A stretch of DNA of 64,000 nt, taken from the NCBI GenBank assembly GCA_023386235.1, contig JAEWKC010000040.1, positions 13,041 through 77,040 of the forward strand, read 5' to 3'. Below the pieces are notes generated by a model that was not told the origin of the DNA, searched no databases, and saw nothing but the letters and a program-made list of their open reading frames with translations. Origin of the DNA: Bacteroidota bacterium (lineage in GTDB: Bacteria; Bacteroidota; Bacteroidia; Chitinophagales; Chitinophagaceae). Positions 8,002 to 16,394 of the stretch are shown here, piece by piece. Every line of letters begins with the position of its first letter. Position 1 is the first letter of the stretch. Position numbers and translations under genes: made by a program.

Positions 8002-11000
8002 CTATTTTCTTATCTGAATTGTTTTCTTTTCTATGAGTTTGCCGTTTGATAATAATTGAAGATAGTAAATACCATTGGATAGGCGGCTTACATCTACTTG
8101 CAAACGATTAGTTTTGCTTACATTTTGTCTCAATTTTATATTACCCGTAATATCACTAATTACTACTCGGTCAAAGGTTGGGATGGTGGTAAGGGTTTTA
8201 TCTGTATTATTTGTACTTCTTGACACAACGTTAGCTTCCATATTTTTTTCGTCAACACTTATACTAAATGTAGAAGATATAGGATTGGGAGAAACTCTGT
8301 AATAACCTCCATATCCACTACTATAAACGTTAAAAGTAACCCAATCAGAAAAGCCACACTGATTCTTATATCTAATACGTACCATAGTTGGAGCATTATA
8401 ACTTAAATCGTAAGTAAAACCAAAACCTTGATTAAAAGGAGTAAAAGGAGTTAAACTTCTTATAAAACCATTAATTCCCTCAAATTCAAAATATGTAAGA
8501 GGAGTGCCAGTTTCCCATTCCATAGGACTTGAATAAGGAACTACTCCATTATACGCAATTTCGTAAGCCTGAACTCCATAATTTGATGTAGATTTTCTTA
8601 TTATGTTTATTGGATAAGATGATGGACCGGAAGCAGAAGAAATGTATTTAGAGACGGTAAAACTACCACAGGCATAATAAATGGTAGCAGTTAGATTAGC
8701 TCCTCCAGAGTTTCCATTTGCATTTACTGTTACTGAATTGCTGTTTGGCATAATAGAGTATAAACTGTTACCATTTAATTGCCATACAACGTTTGCGTTT
8801 GGGCAGCACAGAAGAAGGAATGTAATAGTTAGCAGTACCACAAAATGTATTTTCTCCAATTATTGTTAATCCATAATTTCCTATAGAACAACCTATAGAA
8901 CAATTTAATGTAGTAGGAGTATTTCTCATATTATTCAAAAGCCATTCTGCATTTCTTGGAGTAAACTCAATATGAGCAAAATTACTTTTTCCATTATTTG
9001 TTTCCTGTGCAATATAATTGGCCGCTGAGGATTGAAAATATGGATTGTAACCCCCAGAATAGCTTGCAGTAAGTGAAGCAGTGTTAAATGGTGATATATC
9101 CAAGGCACTTACCGTAGGGACAAAAGCAAAATTCTGTGGTTCATTGACGGAGTAATTATAGTTAATATATCCACCAAAAATACCTGACAAACCAAATACA
9201 GAACCTACAAAAGGAAAGAATAACTTATCATTATAACTACCATTTACATCTTCTCCGATTGGAGGAATACCTCCGGGTGCACCGTCAATTGGCAATTGGT
9301 AGCCAGGTGCATACGCACTATATTCATACGAAATTTTTTGTACGGTAATAAAAAAAGCTAATTTGTTTTTCCAAGTTAAATTAAAATAAGCAATTTTGCT
9401 TGTATTACCTTGCACTGGCAAAGCATTTACCTCTACACGCGCAATCAAACGAGAATGAAAACCAAACAAAATAGGAATAATAATACCTGCGCTTCCATTT
9501 GCTGAAATCAATTTTTTATAAGGTTCAAAAATAGCTTGTCCGCATTCAGAGCCTAAACTTGTAGCGATAAATTTATATTCCGGCTGAGGAACATTAGCAG
9601 AAAATGTTACCATTGGCTGATATACATCGTTGATAAAAGTGTTCTGTACGCAATTGCTTTTATCTAAAGAGCGGTAAATGAGCATTTGTTGCGAAGCCGG
9701 TTTATCTAACAAAGAAACAAGGTCGTCATACTCAGGCAAAAACTTTCTTACATCTTGCCCAAAAAGCACAACTCCATCAACCATTCGTATAAGATATTGC
9801 AGACCTAAAGGGATATTGGCTCCTTTGTGTGGACTATCGTGAGTGATTAGCAATCTTGTATTGGTAGCTTTACCTCTTTTTGTCATATCCGCAAGTGCAT
9901 AACGTGCTACTAAACCACCCATGCTTATACCCATTACCACATTTTTTTCTGTACCCAATTTATTAGCATTTACCCAATCTATTACCCGCTCTGCTAAGTT
10001 TGCATTTCTTCTAATATCGTCCAACGAGTTTTTGTAATCTACATAAATAATGTCGTAAGAGTCAATGTCGGTAAGGTAATTTCTAAAACTATTGCCTCCC
10101 CAAAAAACAGAGTCCAGTTTCCTATTCATATATCTAGAGTCGCTTCTTCCTCCCATTAATCTGTTTAAAGAAGCAATATCTGCAGCGTCCCATCCTTTAA
10201 AAATAATCAATGGCTTACGCAGCATGCCTCCATTATTTTGCCCATACCAAACAGTGATTTGTGCCCCATCGTCTCCGGAGCTATTTGGCAGATCAAATTG
10301 CAAAATGTCAGAGAAAGAAGCACGCATAAGAGAAGTTGCCTGCTCAATTATATTAATCTTTGTATGTGAATAAAGAGTTTTCCCATCGGTATTTCTTACA
10401 GCCTTAAACATAATGGTTTTTAATCCCGAAGATGGATAAAAAATATCATTGGTAACATCCGAAGATATTGATACCCATCCCTGCCCATTACCAAAGTCTG
10501 CACTTAGTGTATAGTTGTTTTTATTTTCATTACCCAAAAATAAAGAGGACGGCAATATAAAAGAATTGTTACCAACCACTCCTGTTTGATTAGTAATAGT
10601 AGCACCAAATAGTGTAAATGTTTCATAAGGACTTTCATTCCTGCCCGGCACATCTAATATTTGACGGTTCTGTATGAAAAGTAAATTACGGCTAACGGCG
10701 TCAGATTTAAAGGCATTGAAAGTAGCCAACTCTACAGGAATAACAATAGAGTTAGGAAAACTGCCTTTTGCTTGTGCAATATTTTGTTCTAATAATTGTT
10801 GCGACTTAAAAGCATTACTGCCTGTACCTACATAAGTTGTAAACAATGTACTGTGTACTGCATTAAACATACTGATATCCATAGTATCAGCTGATAATAC
10901 AGAAGTATTGTTCATAGCAAAAGTATCTAATGGTATTAGTGGCATACCATAATCCATAAGATATTGTGTAGGAACTTGAGACTTATCTAAATTTTTATAA

Positions 11001-11114
11001 ATGTATGTATATAAACCTTCAACTGTAGAAGTATCTATACCCTTGTGCAATTTGACTCTGCAAATTTTGTTGTATGCATAATAACGCAATAAAAATAAGG
11101 TAAAATTTTTTCAT
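8002..11114 (-). pseudogene. T9SS-exported alpha/beta hydrolase, two frameshifts
   Basis: One long gene is spread over three reading frames. Starting at ATG 11114, the first frame gives a clean signal peptide (MKKFYLIFIALLCIQQ) but stops after 31 codons. The main frame (to 8768) carries the bulk, with a lipase-type nucleophile elbow GISMGG and HDSPHKG typical of PGAP1/lipase-like hydrolases. The last frame (to 8002) carries the T9SS type A sorting domain ending NGIYYLQLLSNGKLIEKKT. Frames join if one base is dropped from GGG at 11040-11042 and one from the TTTGGG run (plus strand) at 8798-8803; the joins read smoothly (LQSQIAQGIDTST, SSVLPNANVVWQ). The restored protein would be about 1,035 residues. 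It is either an inactivated gene or has assembly errors. The substrate is unknown. Confidence 0.8.
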
Positions 11115-11151
11115 AAAATAAATATTTATAGGAGAGATAAAATACAATTAA

Positions 11152-11704
11152 TTACCACTTGCCATCAAATCGCCCTTTGGTGAAATGTAAAGTATCATAA
11201 ATTCCTCCGCTTCCAAATTGTCTTGGGCATTCTAATTTTAGTTCAAAATTTCCAGAAATTATTCTTCTTGTAGTATCAAATTTTGTTATATTCAATCTAT
11301 GATTTAATAATGTAGCTTCTCTGGAATTCCGTGAGTTAATACTATTCATAAAATCCTTTTGATTATAACTTCCTACAGTAATAATATTTTTTCCTTCTTT
11401 GATTATTGTAATATAGTCTGCAGAATTTGGTGTATTTTTAGAGAGTGCAGATACATCTACGCTAAAGCTTGTATCTGCGAAGTTTGTAATTGAAATTGAA
11501 TAGGTTTTTTTTAGATAAGGAAATTTTTGATTTACAAACCACGGTTCTCCATTAATCAAACACCCGAAAGTATTAGCTCCGGTTTGTGTAGCGAAAGGCA
11601 AACCGTCTGCATCAAGTTTTGGAGTAGAGTCTATTTTTTCGCATTTATTTGACATGACAGACATGGCAAAAAAAACTAAAGCTAAAGGTCGGAACAGGTT
11701 TCAT
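11152..11704 (-). pseudogene. DUF6252-like lipoprotein with a frameshifted signal peptide
   Basis: The body (open from 11664) contains a segment typical of the Bacteroidota DUF6252 family: ATQTGANTFGCLINGEPW followed by a beta-sandwich ending GRFDGKW. Its in-frame ATG at 11664 leaves only MSVMSNKC, too short for a lipoprotein signal. The natural start is ATG 11704 (MKPVPT), which sits in another frame. Removing one T from the T8 run at 11668-11675 (or from AAA at 11684-11686, plus strand) joins them into a 21-residue signal peptide ending in the lipobox Cys. A good promoter lies at 11753-11784. The hydrolase gene follows 37 nt downstream. Because the lesion is in an 8-base homopolymer, phase variation, decay and sequencing error are all possible. 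Confidence 0.7.
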
Positions 11705-11752
11705 AACATAAGATTTTCAATAGTTTAGTAAAAAGCAAATCGTTAATAGTTC

Positions 11753-11784
11753 CAAATTTACAACCCATTAACAAAACAAACAAA
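11753..11784 (-). promoter_or_regulatory. Promoter of the DUF6252/hydrolase operon
   Basis: On the minus strand TTTG (11784-11781) and TAAATTTG (11760-11753) are 20 nt apart, a near-perfect Bacteroidota promoter. It is intact although both downstream genes are broken. Confidence 0.72.
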
Positions 11785-11871
11785 GGTTATTTTACGATAT
11801 TTATCATGTTTGTTAAATAAAGATGTGAAAATGAATAAACTGCAAGGCGAGGGCGCTTAGCAGAGCGAGGG

Positions 11872-11897
11872 AACAAGGGTTTACCAATTCGGGAAAA
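11872..11897 (+). repeat. Intergenic repeat copy 2
   Basis: Second copy of the segment at 7874-7900, one mismatch. It lies in the 379-nt gap 11705-12082, which otherwise holds a GC-rich stretch (11845-11872) and the ribosomal operon promoter. Confidence 0.6.
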
Positions 11898-11995
11898 TTT
11901 CGTATTTTTATTAATTGGCATGTATATACTCGTCAATATTTTTACTGAATATCAATTACTTACAAAAGTTCAATGAAAAATAATTGATAAATTGC

Positions 11996-12026
11996 TTGTT
12001 TTATACAAATAATAGCTGCACCTTTG
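11996..12026 (+). promoter_or_regulatory. Promoter of the rplM operon
   Basis: TTG (11996-11998) and CACCTTTG (12019-12026) are separated by 20 nt. The -7 box differs from TAnnTTTG in one base. It gives a leader of about 50 nt before ATG 12083. Confidence 0.65.
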
Positions 12027-12042
12027 CAACCTCAAAATAAAC

Positions 12043-12060
12043 CCTGCGGGATAGCGCAGG
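12043..12060 (+). ncRNA. Leader hairpin before rplM, candidate L13 autoregulatory site
   Basis: CCTGCG (12043-12048) and CGCAGG (12055-12060) form a 6-bp GC-rich stem with the loop GGATAG, about 22 nt before the L13 start. It has no T tract, so it is not a terminator. Leaders bound by L13 or S9 are known in other phyla; that this is one is inference. Confidence 0.45.
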
Positions 12061-12082
12061 ATAAAACAAAAAAACATATACA

Positions 12083-12526
12083 ATGAGTAAATTACATTTC
12101 ACCACAAAGCATGCGAATGCGGCTACCGTACAGCGCGATTGGTATATCGTGGACGGTACTAATCAAACCGTGGGACGTATTGCTGCACAGATTGCTGCAA
12201 TCTTACGCGGTAAGAACAAAACCTATTTTACGCCACACGTTGACTGCGGCGATTACGTAATCATCGTAAATGCTGACAAAGTAACTTTTACCGGCAACAA
12301 AATGGACGACAAACAGTACATCAACTTCTCTGGTTATCCCGGGGGTAAAAAAGAAGAACCAGCCGGCAAATTATTAAAACGTCGCCCTGAAGTAATTATG
12401 GAAAGAGCCGTAAAAGGTATGCTTCCCAAAAACAAACTCGGACGCAAAATGGTTAAAAAATTATTTGTGTATGCAGGTGACAAACATCCGCACATTGCAC
12501 AGCAACCAAAAGAACTTACATTTTAA
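12083..12526 (+). CDS. rplM: 50S ribosomal protein L13
   Basis: L13 is an early-binding protein of the large subunit that contacts 23S rRNA. The 147-residue sequence has the family core WYIVDGTNQTVGRIAAQIA near residue 21, FTGNKMDDKQY, and the C-terminal region ERAVKGMLPKNKLGRKM followed by AGDKHPH. It opens the rplM-rpsI-rpsB-tsf cluster, an order common in Bacteroidota, and has its own promoter and a hairpin leader. Confidence 0.97.
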   Translation: MSKLHFTTKHANAATVQRDWYIVDGTNQTVGRIAAQIAAILRGKNKTYFTPHVDCGDYVIIVNADKVTFTGNKMDDKQYINFSGYPGGKKEEPAGKLLKRRPEVIMERAVKGMLPKNKLGRKMVKKLFVYAGDKHPHIAQQPKELTF

Positions 12527-12554
12527 TCTGCCATAGGCACAAAATATATACAGA

Positions 12555-12944
12555 ATGGAAAAACAAAAAAATGCCGTTGGTCGTCGTAAAGCAGCAGTTA
12601 CACGCGTTTTCATAAGCAAAGGAAACGGTACGATTACCGTTAATGGCAAAGATTATAAAGAATATTTTACATTACCTTATTTACAAAATCAGGTACTTGT
12701 TCCCCTTTCAACAATTGAAGCTACAGACAAATTTAATGTTGTTATCAATGCTGTAGGCGGAGGTATCAAAGGTCAGGCAGAATCTGCTAAACTGGGTATT
12801 GCACGCGCATTGTTGCAAGTAGATGCTGAATATCGTCCTGCCCTTAAAGCAGCCGGCTTACTTTCTCGTGACCCACGTGTGGTTGAGCGTAAGAAATTTG
12901 GTAAGAAAAAAGCACGCAGAAGCTACCAGTTCAGCAAACGTTAA
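12555..12944 (+). CDS. rpsI: 30S ribosomal protein S9
   Basis: S9 lies in the head of the small subunit; its basic C-terminal tail reaches the P-site tRNA. The 129-residue protein begins with the family motif VGRRKAAVTRVFISKGNG, has GGGIKGQAESAKLGIARAL in the middle, and ends in the expected tail KKARRSYQFSKR. The 28-nt gap to rplM indicates co-transcription; L13 and S9 are paired in most bacteria. Confidence 0.97.
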   Translation: MEKQKNAVGRRKAAVTRVFISKGNGTITVNGKDYKEYFTLPYLQNQVLVPLSTIEATDKFNVVINAVGGGIKGQAESAKLGIARALLQVDAEYRPALKAAGLLSRDPRVVERKKFGKKKARRSYQFSKR

Positions 12945-13031
12945 TATGCTTCGCTTATGTATGTCTCCACAGAGGAATACAGCACAGTTCTTAAAATATT
13001 TATATACAACTATTAAAATACATACCCAAAA

Positions 13032-13049
13032 GCCTTCTATTAGGAAGGC
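13032..13049 (+). ncRNA. Hairpin before rpsB, candidate S2 leader element
   Basis: GCCTTC (13032-13037) and GAAGGC (13044-13049) form a 6-bp stem, loop TATTAG, 22 nt before the S2 start and inside a 126-nt gap of otherwise AT-rich sequence. S2 is known to repress its own mRNA in E. coli; a similar role here is inference. Confidence 0.4.
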
Positions 13050-13070
13050 AGACGGGACTTTAAAAAAATT

Positions 13071-13958
13071 ATGGAACAAAATACTTCTTTACAACAGCAG
13101 TTGCTTGATGCAGGGGTACATTTCGGTCATCTGAAAAAGAAATGGAATCCTAAGATGCTGCCTTATATTTTTGCAGAGAAAAAAGGTATCCACATTATAG
13201 ACCTTAATAAAACCGTAGAATACTTACAGGAATCTGCCGCAGCTATGAAACAAATAGCTAAAAGTGGCAAAAAAATCATGTTTGTAGCTACAAAAAAACA
13301 GGCGAAAGAAATAGTAGCCGAATGCGCCAAGAAAGTAAACATGCCTTTCGCCACAGAAAGATGGCTGGGCGGTATGCTTACCAACTTCAACACGGTGCGC
13401 AAAAGCGTTAAAAAAATGCAGAGCATCGAAAAATTGTTGAACGACAGCAATGCCGAAAGCCTTACTAAAAAAGAACGTTTAACGCTTAGCCGCGACAGAG
13501 AAAAAATGGATAAAGTATTGGGCGGTATTGCTCAGCTAAGCCGCTTGCCTGCAGCACTATTCATCGTAGACATTGGCGAAGAGCACATTGCCCTTGCAGA
13601 AGCAAAGCGCTTAGGCATTACTACTTTTGGTATGGTAGATACTAACTCTGACCCCAACAAGGTAGACTATGCTATACCAGCCAACGATGACGCTACTAAA
13701 TCAATAGCTATTATCACTAACTACATCACCGCTGCCATTGCAGAAGGTTTGGCAGAACGCCAGGCTTCTAAAGATGAAGACGCAGAAGTGGAAACAAATG
13801 AAAATGAAGCAAAAGCCGCAAGACTGCAGGCAGAAGCGGAAGCCGAAAGTGGAAACAGAGGCAGAAGGAGAACCGGCACCGAAGAGAAAAGAGAAACAGG
13901 CGCTCCAAGACGCAGAATACAGGCAGGCGGACAACGCAGACCCGGTGGCGCAAAATAA
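13071..13958 (+). CDS. rpsB: 30S ribosomal protein S2
   Basis: S2 sits at the head-body junction of the small subunit next to S1-type proteins and the mRNA exit. The core (residues 1 to about 228) carries the family signatures DAGVHFGHLKKKWNPKM, ATERWLGGMLTNF and IPANDDATKSIAIITNYI. A charged C-terminal extension of about 65 residues follows, first Glu-rich and then Arg/Gly-rich (ending GGQRRPGGAK). Bacteroidota S2 proteins commonly have such low-complexity tails of variable length. The ATG at 13071 gives the usual N terminus. Confidence 0.96.
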   Translation: MEQNTSLQQQLLDAGVHFGHLKKKWNPKMLPYIFAEKKGIHIIDLNKTVEYLQESAAAMKQIAKSGKKIMFVATKKQAKEIVAECAKKVNMPFATERWLGGMLTNFNTVRKSVKKMQSIEKLLNDSNAESLTKKERLTLSRDREKMDKVLGGIAQLSRLPAALFIVDIGEEHIALAEAKRLGITTFGMVDTNSDPNKVDYAIPANDDATKSIAIITNYITAAIAEGLAERQASKDEDAEVETNENEAKAARLQAEAEAESGNRGRRRTGTEEKRETGAPRRRIQAGGQRRPGGAK

Positions 13959-13993
13959 TTTTTCGTAAAAGAATATTTTCTATAGAAAAATAC

Positions 13994-14023
13994 AATGCCT
14001 GTAAACAATTTTTTGCAGGCATT
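13994..14023 (+). terminator. Hairpin between rpsB and tsf, possible attenuator
   Basis: AATGCCTG (13994-14001) pairs with CAGGCATT (14016-14023) and is followed by TTACC. It lies in the 97-nt gap between S2 and EF-Ts. It looks like a leaky terminator that would lower tsf relative to rpsB. Confidence 0.55.
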
Positions 14024-14055
14024 TTACCTTATAATAATTAAAAAAAGATAATATT

Positions 14056-14886
14056 ATGGCTAACATTACAGCTCAGGACATTAACAAATTACGTCAGGCT
14101 ACCGGCGCAGGTATGATGGACTGCCGCAAAGCTTTGACAGAAACAAACGGTGATTTTGAAGCAGCTATAGACTGGTTAAGAAAACAAGGTCAAAAAGTAG
14201 CCGCTAAAAGAGGCGACCGCGAAGCGAAAGAAGGTGTGGTAATTGCTCAAACAAACAGCGATCATACTAAAGGCTATATCGTAACCGTAAGCTGCGAAAC
14301 TGACTTCGTTTCTAAAAACGCTGACTTCGTTGCTTTTGTACAAAAAATTGCTGATGCCGCAGTGAATGCTGATGCTAACACAATCGAAGAATTAAAAGCT
14401 GTTGCAGTAGAAGGTTCTACTGTTGCTGATTTGGTAAATGATAAACTTGCATCTATCGGTGAAAAAATAGATGTAGTTACTTACGAAAAAGTAGAAGCTC
14501 CTTACGTGGCTTCTTACATTCACGGTGCATACAGAATTGGCGTACTGGTAGGTCTTGATAAAGAAGCTGCTGAAGCAGGTAAAGATGTGGCTATGCAAAT
14601 TGCTGCTCTTAGCCCATTAGCTGTTGATGCAAACTCTGTTTCTGCTGATGTAGTTGAAAGAGAGAAAAACGTAATCATTGAAACAATGAAAGCCGATCCT
14701 AAAATGGCAGGCAAACCTGATGAAATGATCAGCAAAATCGCTGAAGGTAAATTAGGTGCGTTCTTTAAAGAAAACACATTATTGGCTCAGCAATTTGTAA
14801 AAGACGGAAGCTTAACCGTTGAGAATTATCTTAAAAATGCAGGAGATGTAAAAGTTACCGCATTTAAACGCGTAGCTTTAGGATAA
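14056..14886 (+). CDS. tsf: Elongation factor Ts
   Basis: EF-Ts is the nucleotide exchange factor that releases GDP from EF-Tu. The 276-residue sequence begins with the UBA-like N-terminal domain (ITAQDINKLRQATGAGMMDC, residues 4-23). The catalytic signature VSCETDFVSKNADF is near residues 77-90. Two core subdomains follow, and the end GAFFKENTLLAQQFVKDG is conserved. The hairpin upstream may set its level; a strong terminator follows. Confidence 0.97.
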   Translation: MANITAQDINKLRQATGAGMMDCRKALTETNGDFEAAIDWLRKQGQKVAAKRGDREAKEGVVIAQTNSDHTKGYIVTVSCETDFVSKNADFVAFVQKIADAAVNADANTIEELKAVAVEGSTVADLVNDKLASIGEKIDVVTYEKVEAPYVASYIHGAYRIGVLVGLDKEAAEAGKDVAMQIAALSPLAVDANSVSADVVEREKNVIIETMKADPKMAGKPDEMISKIAEGKLGAFFKENTLLAQQFVKDGSLTVENYLKNAGDVKVTAFKRVALG

Positions 14887-14907
14887 TCCTGAATGATATA
14901 TCTTTAA

Positions 14908-14946
14908 AAATCCCTCTGTAAGAAATTAACAGAGGGATTTTTTTAT
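14908..14946 (+). terminator. Terminator of the ribosomal operon
   Basis: AAATCCCTCTGT (14908-14919) and ACAGAGGGATTT (14929-14940) form a 12-bp stem, followed by TTTTATTT. Confidence 0.92.
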
Positions 14947-15029
14947 TTGAAAGATTTTGTATGTGATTAATTTAGAAGAGAAAGGAATTATTGTTTTAAA
15001 TGGACGGAAAGCAACTTCATTAGAAATAC

Positions 15030-15068
15030 AGATTGCTTCGCTTCTCTCCGTTTCGCTCGCAAAGACGA
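15030..15068. repeat. GC-rich intergenic repeat-like segment
   Basis: A TTCGCT/CGCTC-rich stretch ending GCAAAGACG stands out in AT-rich spacer DNA. Similar degenerate stretches occur at 11845-11872, 26103-26122 and 48613-48650. Dispersed intergenic sequences of this look are common in Bacteroidota; no full element is resolved. Confidence 0.35.
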
Positions 15069-15106
15069 TTTAGAATGTGTAGCATTCTTAATTCTACAGA
15101 GTAAAA

Positions 15107-15400
15107 CTATTTCTTTATTACCTTAGGAACAAGAAAATAAGTACCATCAGTTTTAGGGGCATTTTTTAGAGCTTCCTGCTGCGTACAGCTTCCCTGTACT
15201 TCATCGTCTCGCAGTACGTTTACATTATTAGTTATGTGCAGCAATGGTGCAATCCCTTCCGTATCTACCTCATTTAATTTTTCTACAAATGCTACCATGC
15301 TGGTAAAGTCTTTTTTATAAGCCGCTATTTCTGCTTCTTCAATATGCAGGCGCGACAGGTGTGCCAGTTGTTTTATTAGTTCATCAGTAATTTCTACCAT
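15107..15400 (-). CDS. gatC: Asp/Glu-tRNA amidotransferase subunit C
   Basis: GatC stabilises the GatCAB complex, which converts Glu-tRNA(Gln) and Asp-tRNA(Asn) to the amidated forms. The 97-residue protein has the family pattern: an N-terminal helix (ITDELIKQLAHLSRLHIEE), the middle FVEKLNEVDTEGIAPLLH, a conserved LRDDEV, and the C-terminal GTYFLVPKVI. gatA and gatB are not adjacent. The -7 promoter box ends only 4 nt before the ATG, so the mRNA is probably leaderless. Confidence 0.93.
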   Translation of the reverse strand: MVEITDELIKQLAHLSRLHIEEAEIAAYKKDFTSMVAFVEKLNEVDTEGIAPLLHITNNVNVLRDDEVQGSCTQQEALKNAPKTDGTYFLVPKVIKK

Positions 15401-15404
15401 AAAG

Positions 15405-15412
15405 CAAAAGTA
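15405..15412 (-). promoter_or_regulatory. -7 box of gatC, 4 nt from ATG
   Basis: TACTTTTG on the minus strand matches TAnnTTTG and is separated from the gatC ATG (15400) by 4 nt. No clear TTG is seen at -33. Confidence 0.55.
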
Positions 15413-15438
15413 GTATTTTTACCAGCGAAAATAATAGT

Positions 15439-16155
15439 ATGGGAAATAGTTTTTTTCATTTTAAAAAATTTAGCATCCAACAGCAGAGATCTGCTATGAA
15501 AGTATGTACAGACTCTTGTTTATTCGGCAGTTTATTGCCCTCTGGCAAACATATACATACCGCTTTGGATATTGGCGCAGGCACCGGACTTCTTTCTTTA
15601 ATGTATGCTCAGAAAAATGAGACCGCATGCATAGACGCCGTAGAAATCAATGCCGACGCGGCTTTGGAAGCAGGAGATAATTTCTCAGAAAGTATTTATA
15701 AAGATCGGCTACAAATAATTTGTACAAACATCACAGATTTTGCAAAGAAAAAAAGTACAGCTTACGATCTGATATTTTCTAATCCTCCCTTTTATAAAAA
15801 GGACCTAAAAACCGGCAACGAATCCAAAGATATTGCACACCACGGCAATATGCTTACTTTGCAGGAGCTTGCGCAGGCCATAAATCTGCTGCTTGCCAAA
15901 GACGGAATTGCCTGCCTGCTGCTTCCTTATCACAGAAAAACAGAAAGTAAAACTCTTTTTTTAAATTATCAGCTGCATTGCTACAAAGAAATACACGTAA
16001 AACAAACACCTCGTCATCAGCCGTTTCGGGTGATCCAGTTTTTCTCAGGAAAAATAAGGACGACGATTACACAAGAAATCATTATTAAAAACACGGACGA
16101 CAGCTACACAGATGATTTTACCGGGCTGTTGAAAGATTATTATCTTTACCTGTAA
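15439..16155 (+). CDS. trmN6: tRNA1(Val) A37 N6-methyltransferase, TrmN6/YfiC type
   Basis: Members of this family methylate N6 of A37 in valine tRNA with S-adenosylmethionine. The N terminus HFKKFSIQQQRSAMKVCTDS is typical (FxQF...MKV.TDg). The SAM-binding loop DIGAGTGLLSLM is near residues 41-52, and the catalytic N6-adenine motif NPPF is at about 115-118. Length 238 is normal. It diverges from gatC with 38 nt between starts, so both promoters must sit in that gap. Another small-molecule or protein target is possible, but NPPF and the N-terminal signature favour TrmN6. Confidence 0.88.
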   Translation: MGNSFFHFKKFSIQQQRSAMKVCTDSCLFGSLLPSGKHIHTALDIGAGTGLLSLMYAQKNETACIDAVEINADAALEAGDNFSESIYKDRLQIICTNITDFAKKKSTAYDLIFSNPPFYKKDLKTGNESKDIAHHGNMLTLQELAQAINLLLAKDGIACLLLPYHRKTESKTLFLNYQLHCYKEIHVKQTPRHQPFRVIQFFSGKIRTTITQEIIIKNTDDSYTDDFTGLLKDYYLYL

Positions 16156-16170
16156 TAAATCACAAAAAAC

Positions 16171-16203
16171 TTGTGGCGATTTGAAAATATAATTCTATTT
16201 TTG
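16171..16203 (+). promoter_or_regulatory. Promoter of tRNA-Leu
   Basis: TTG (16171-16173) and TATTTTTG (16196-16203) are 22 nt apart, just upstream of the tRNA 5' end at 16223. Confidence 0.55.
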
Positions 16204-16222
16204 CAATCCCAATCATCCAATT

Positions 16223-16306
16223 GCCCAGATGGCGGAATTGGTAGACGCGCTAGACTCAAAATCTGGTTTCCGCAAGGGAGTGCAGGTTCGATTCCTGTTC
16301 TGGGCA
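16223..16306 (+). tRNA. tRNA-Leu (anticodon CAA)
   Basis: Acceptor strands GCCCAGA (16223-16229) and TCTGGGC (16299-16305) pair fully, with discriminator A at 16306. The anticodon stem CTAGA/TCTGG holds the loop CTCAAAA, giving anticodon CAA (codon UUG). The D-loop contains GG, the T-loop is TTCGATT, and a long variable arm marks a class II tRNA. The 3' CCA is not encoded. Confidence 0.96.
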
Positions 16307-16322
16307 CAGCTTTAAAAATTAG

Positions 16323-16357
16323 CCTCTTTATAATCAATGATTTAAAGAGGTTTTTTT
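16323..16357 (+). terminator. Terminator of tRNA-Leu
   Basis: CCTCTTTA (16323-16330) pairs with TAAAGAGG (16343-16350) and is followed by TTTTTTT. Confidence 0.88.
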
Positions 16358-16394
16358 AGGAAATAGATACAATTAAAGATGCCCCGAAAATGTA

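Noticed and set aside
8798..11042. Programmed ribosomal frameshifting in the hydrolase gene
   Set aside because: Two +1 events would be needed, there is no stimulatory structure evident, and the protein class has no known use for it; indels are simpler.
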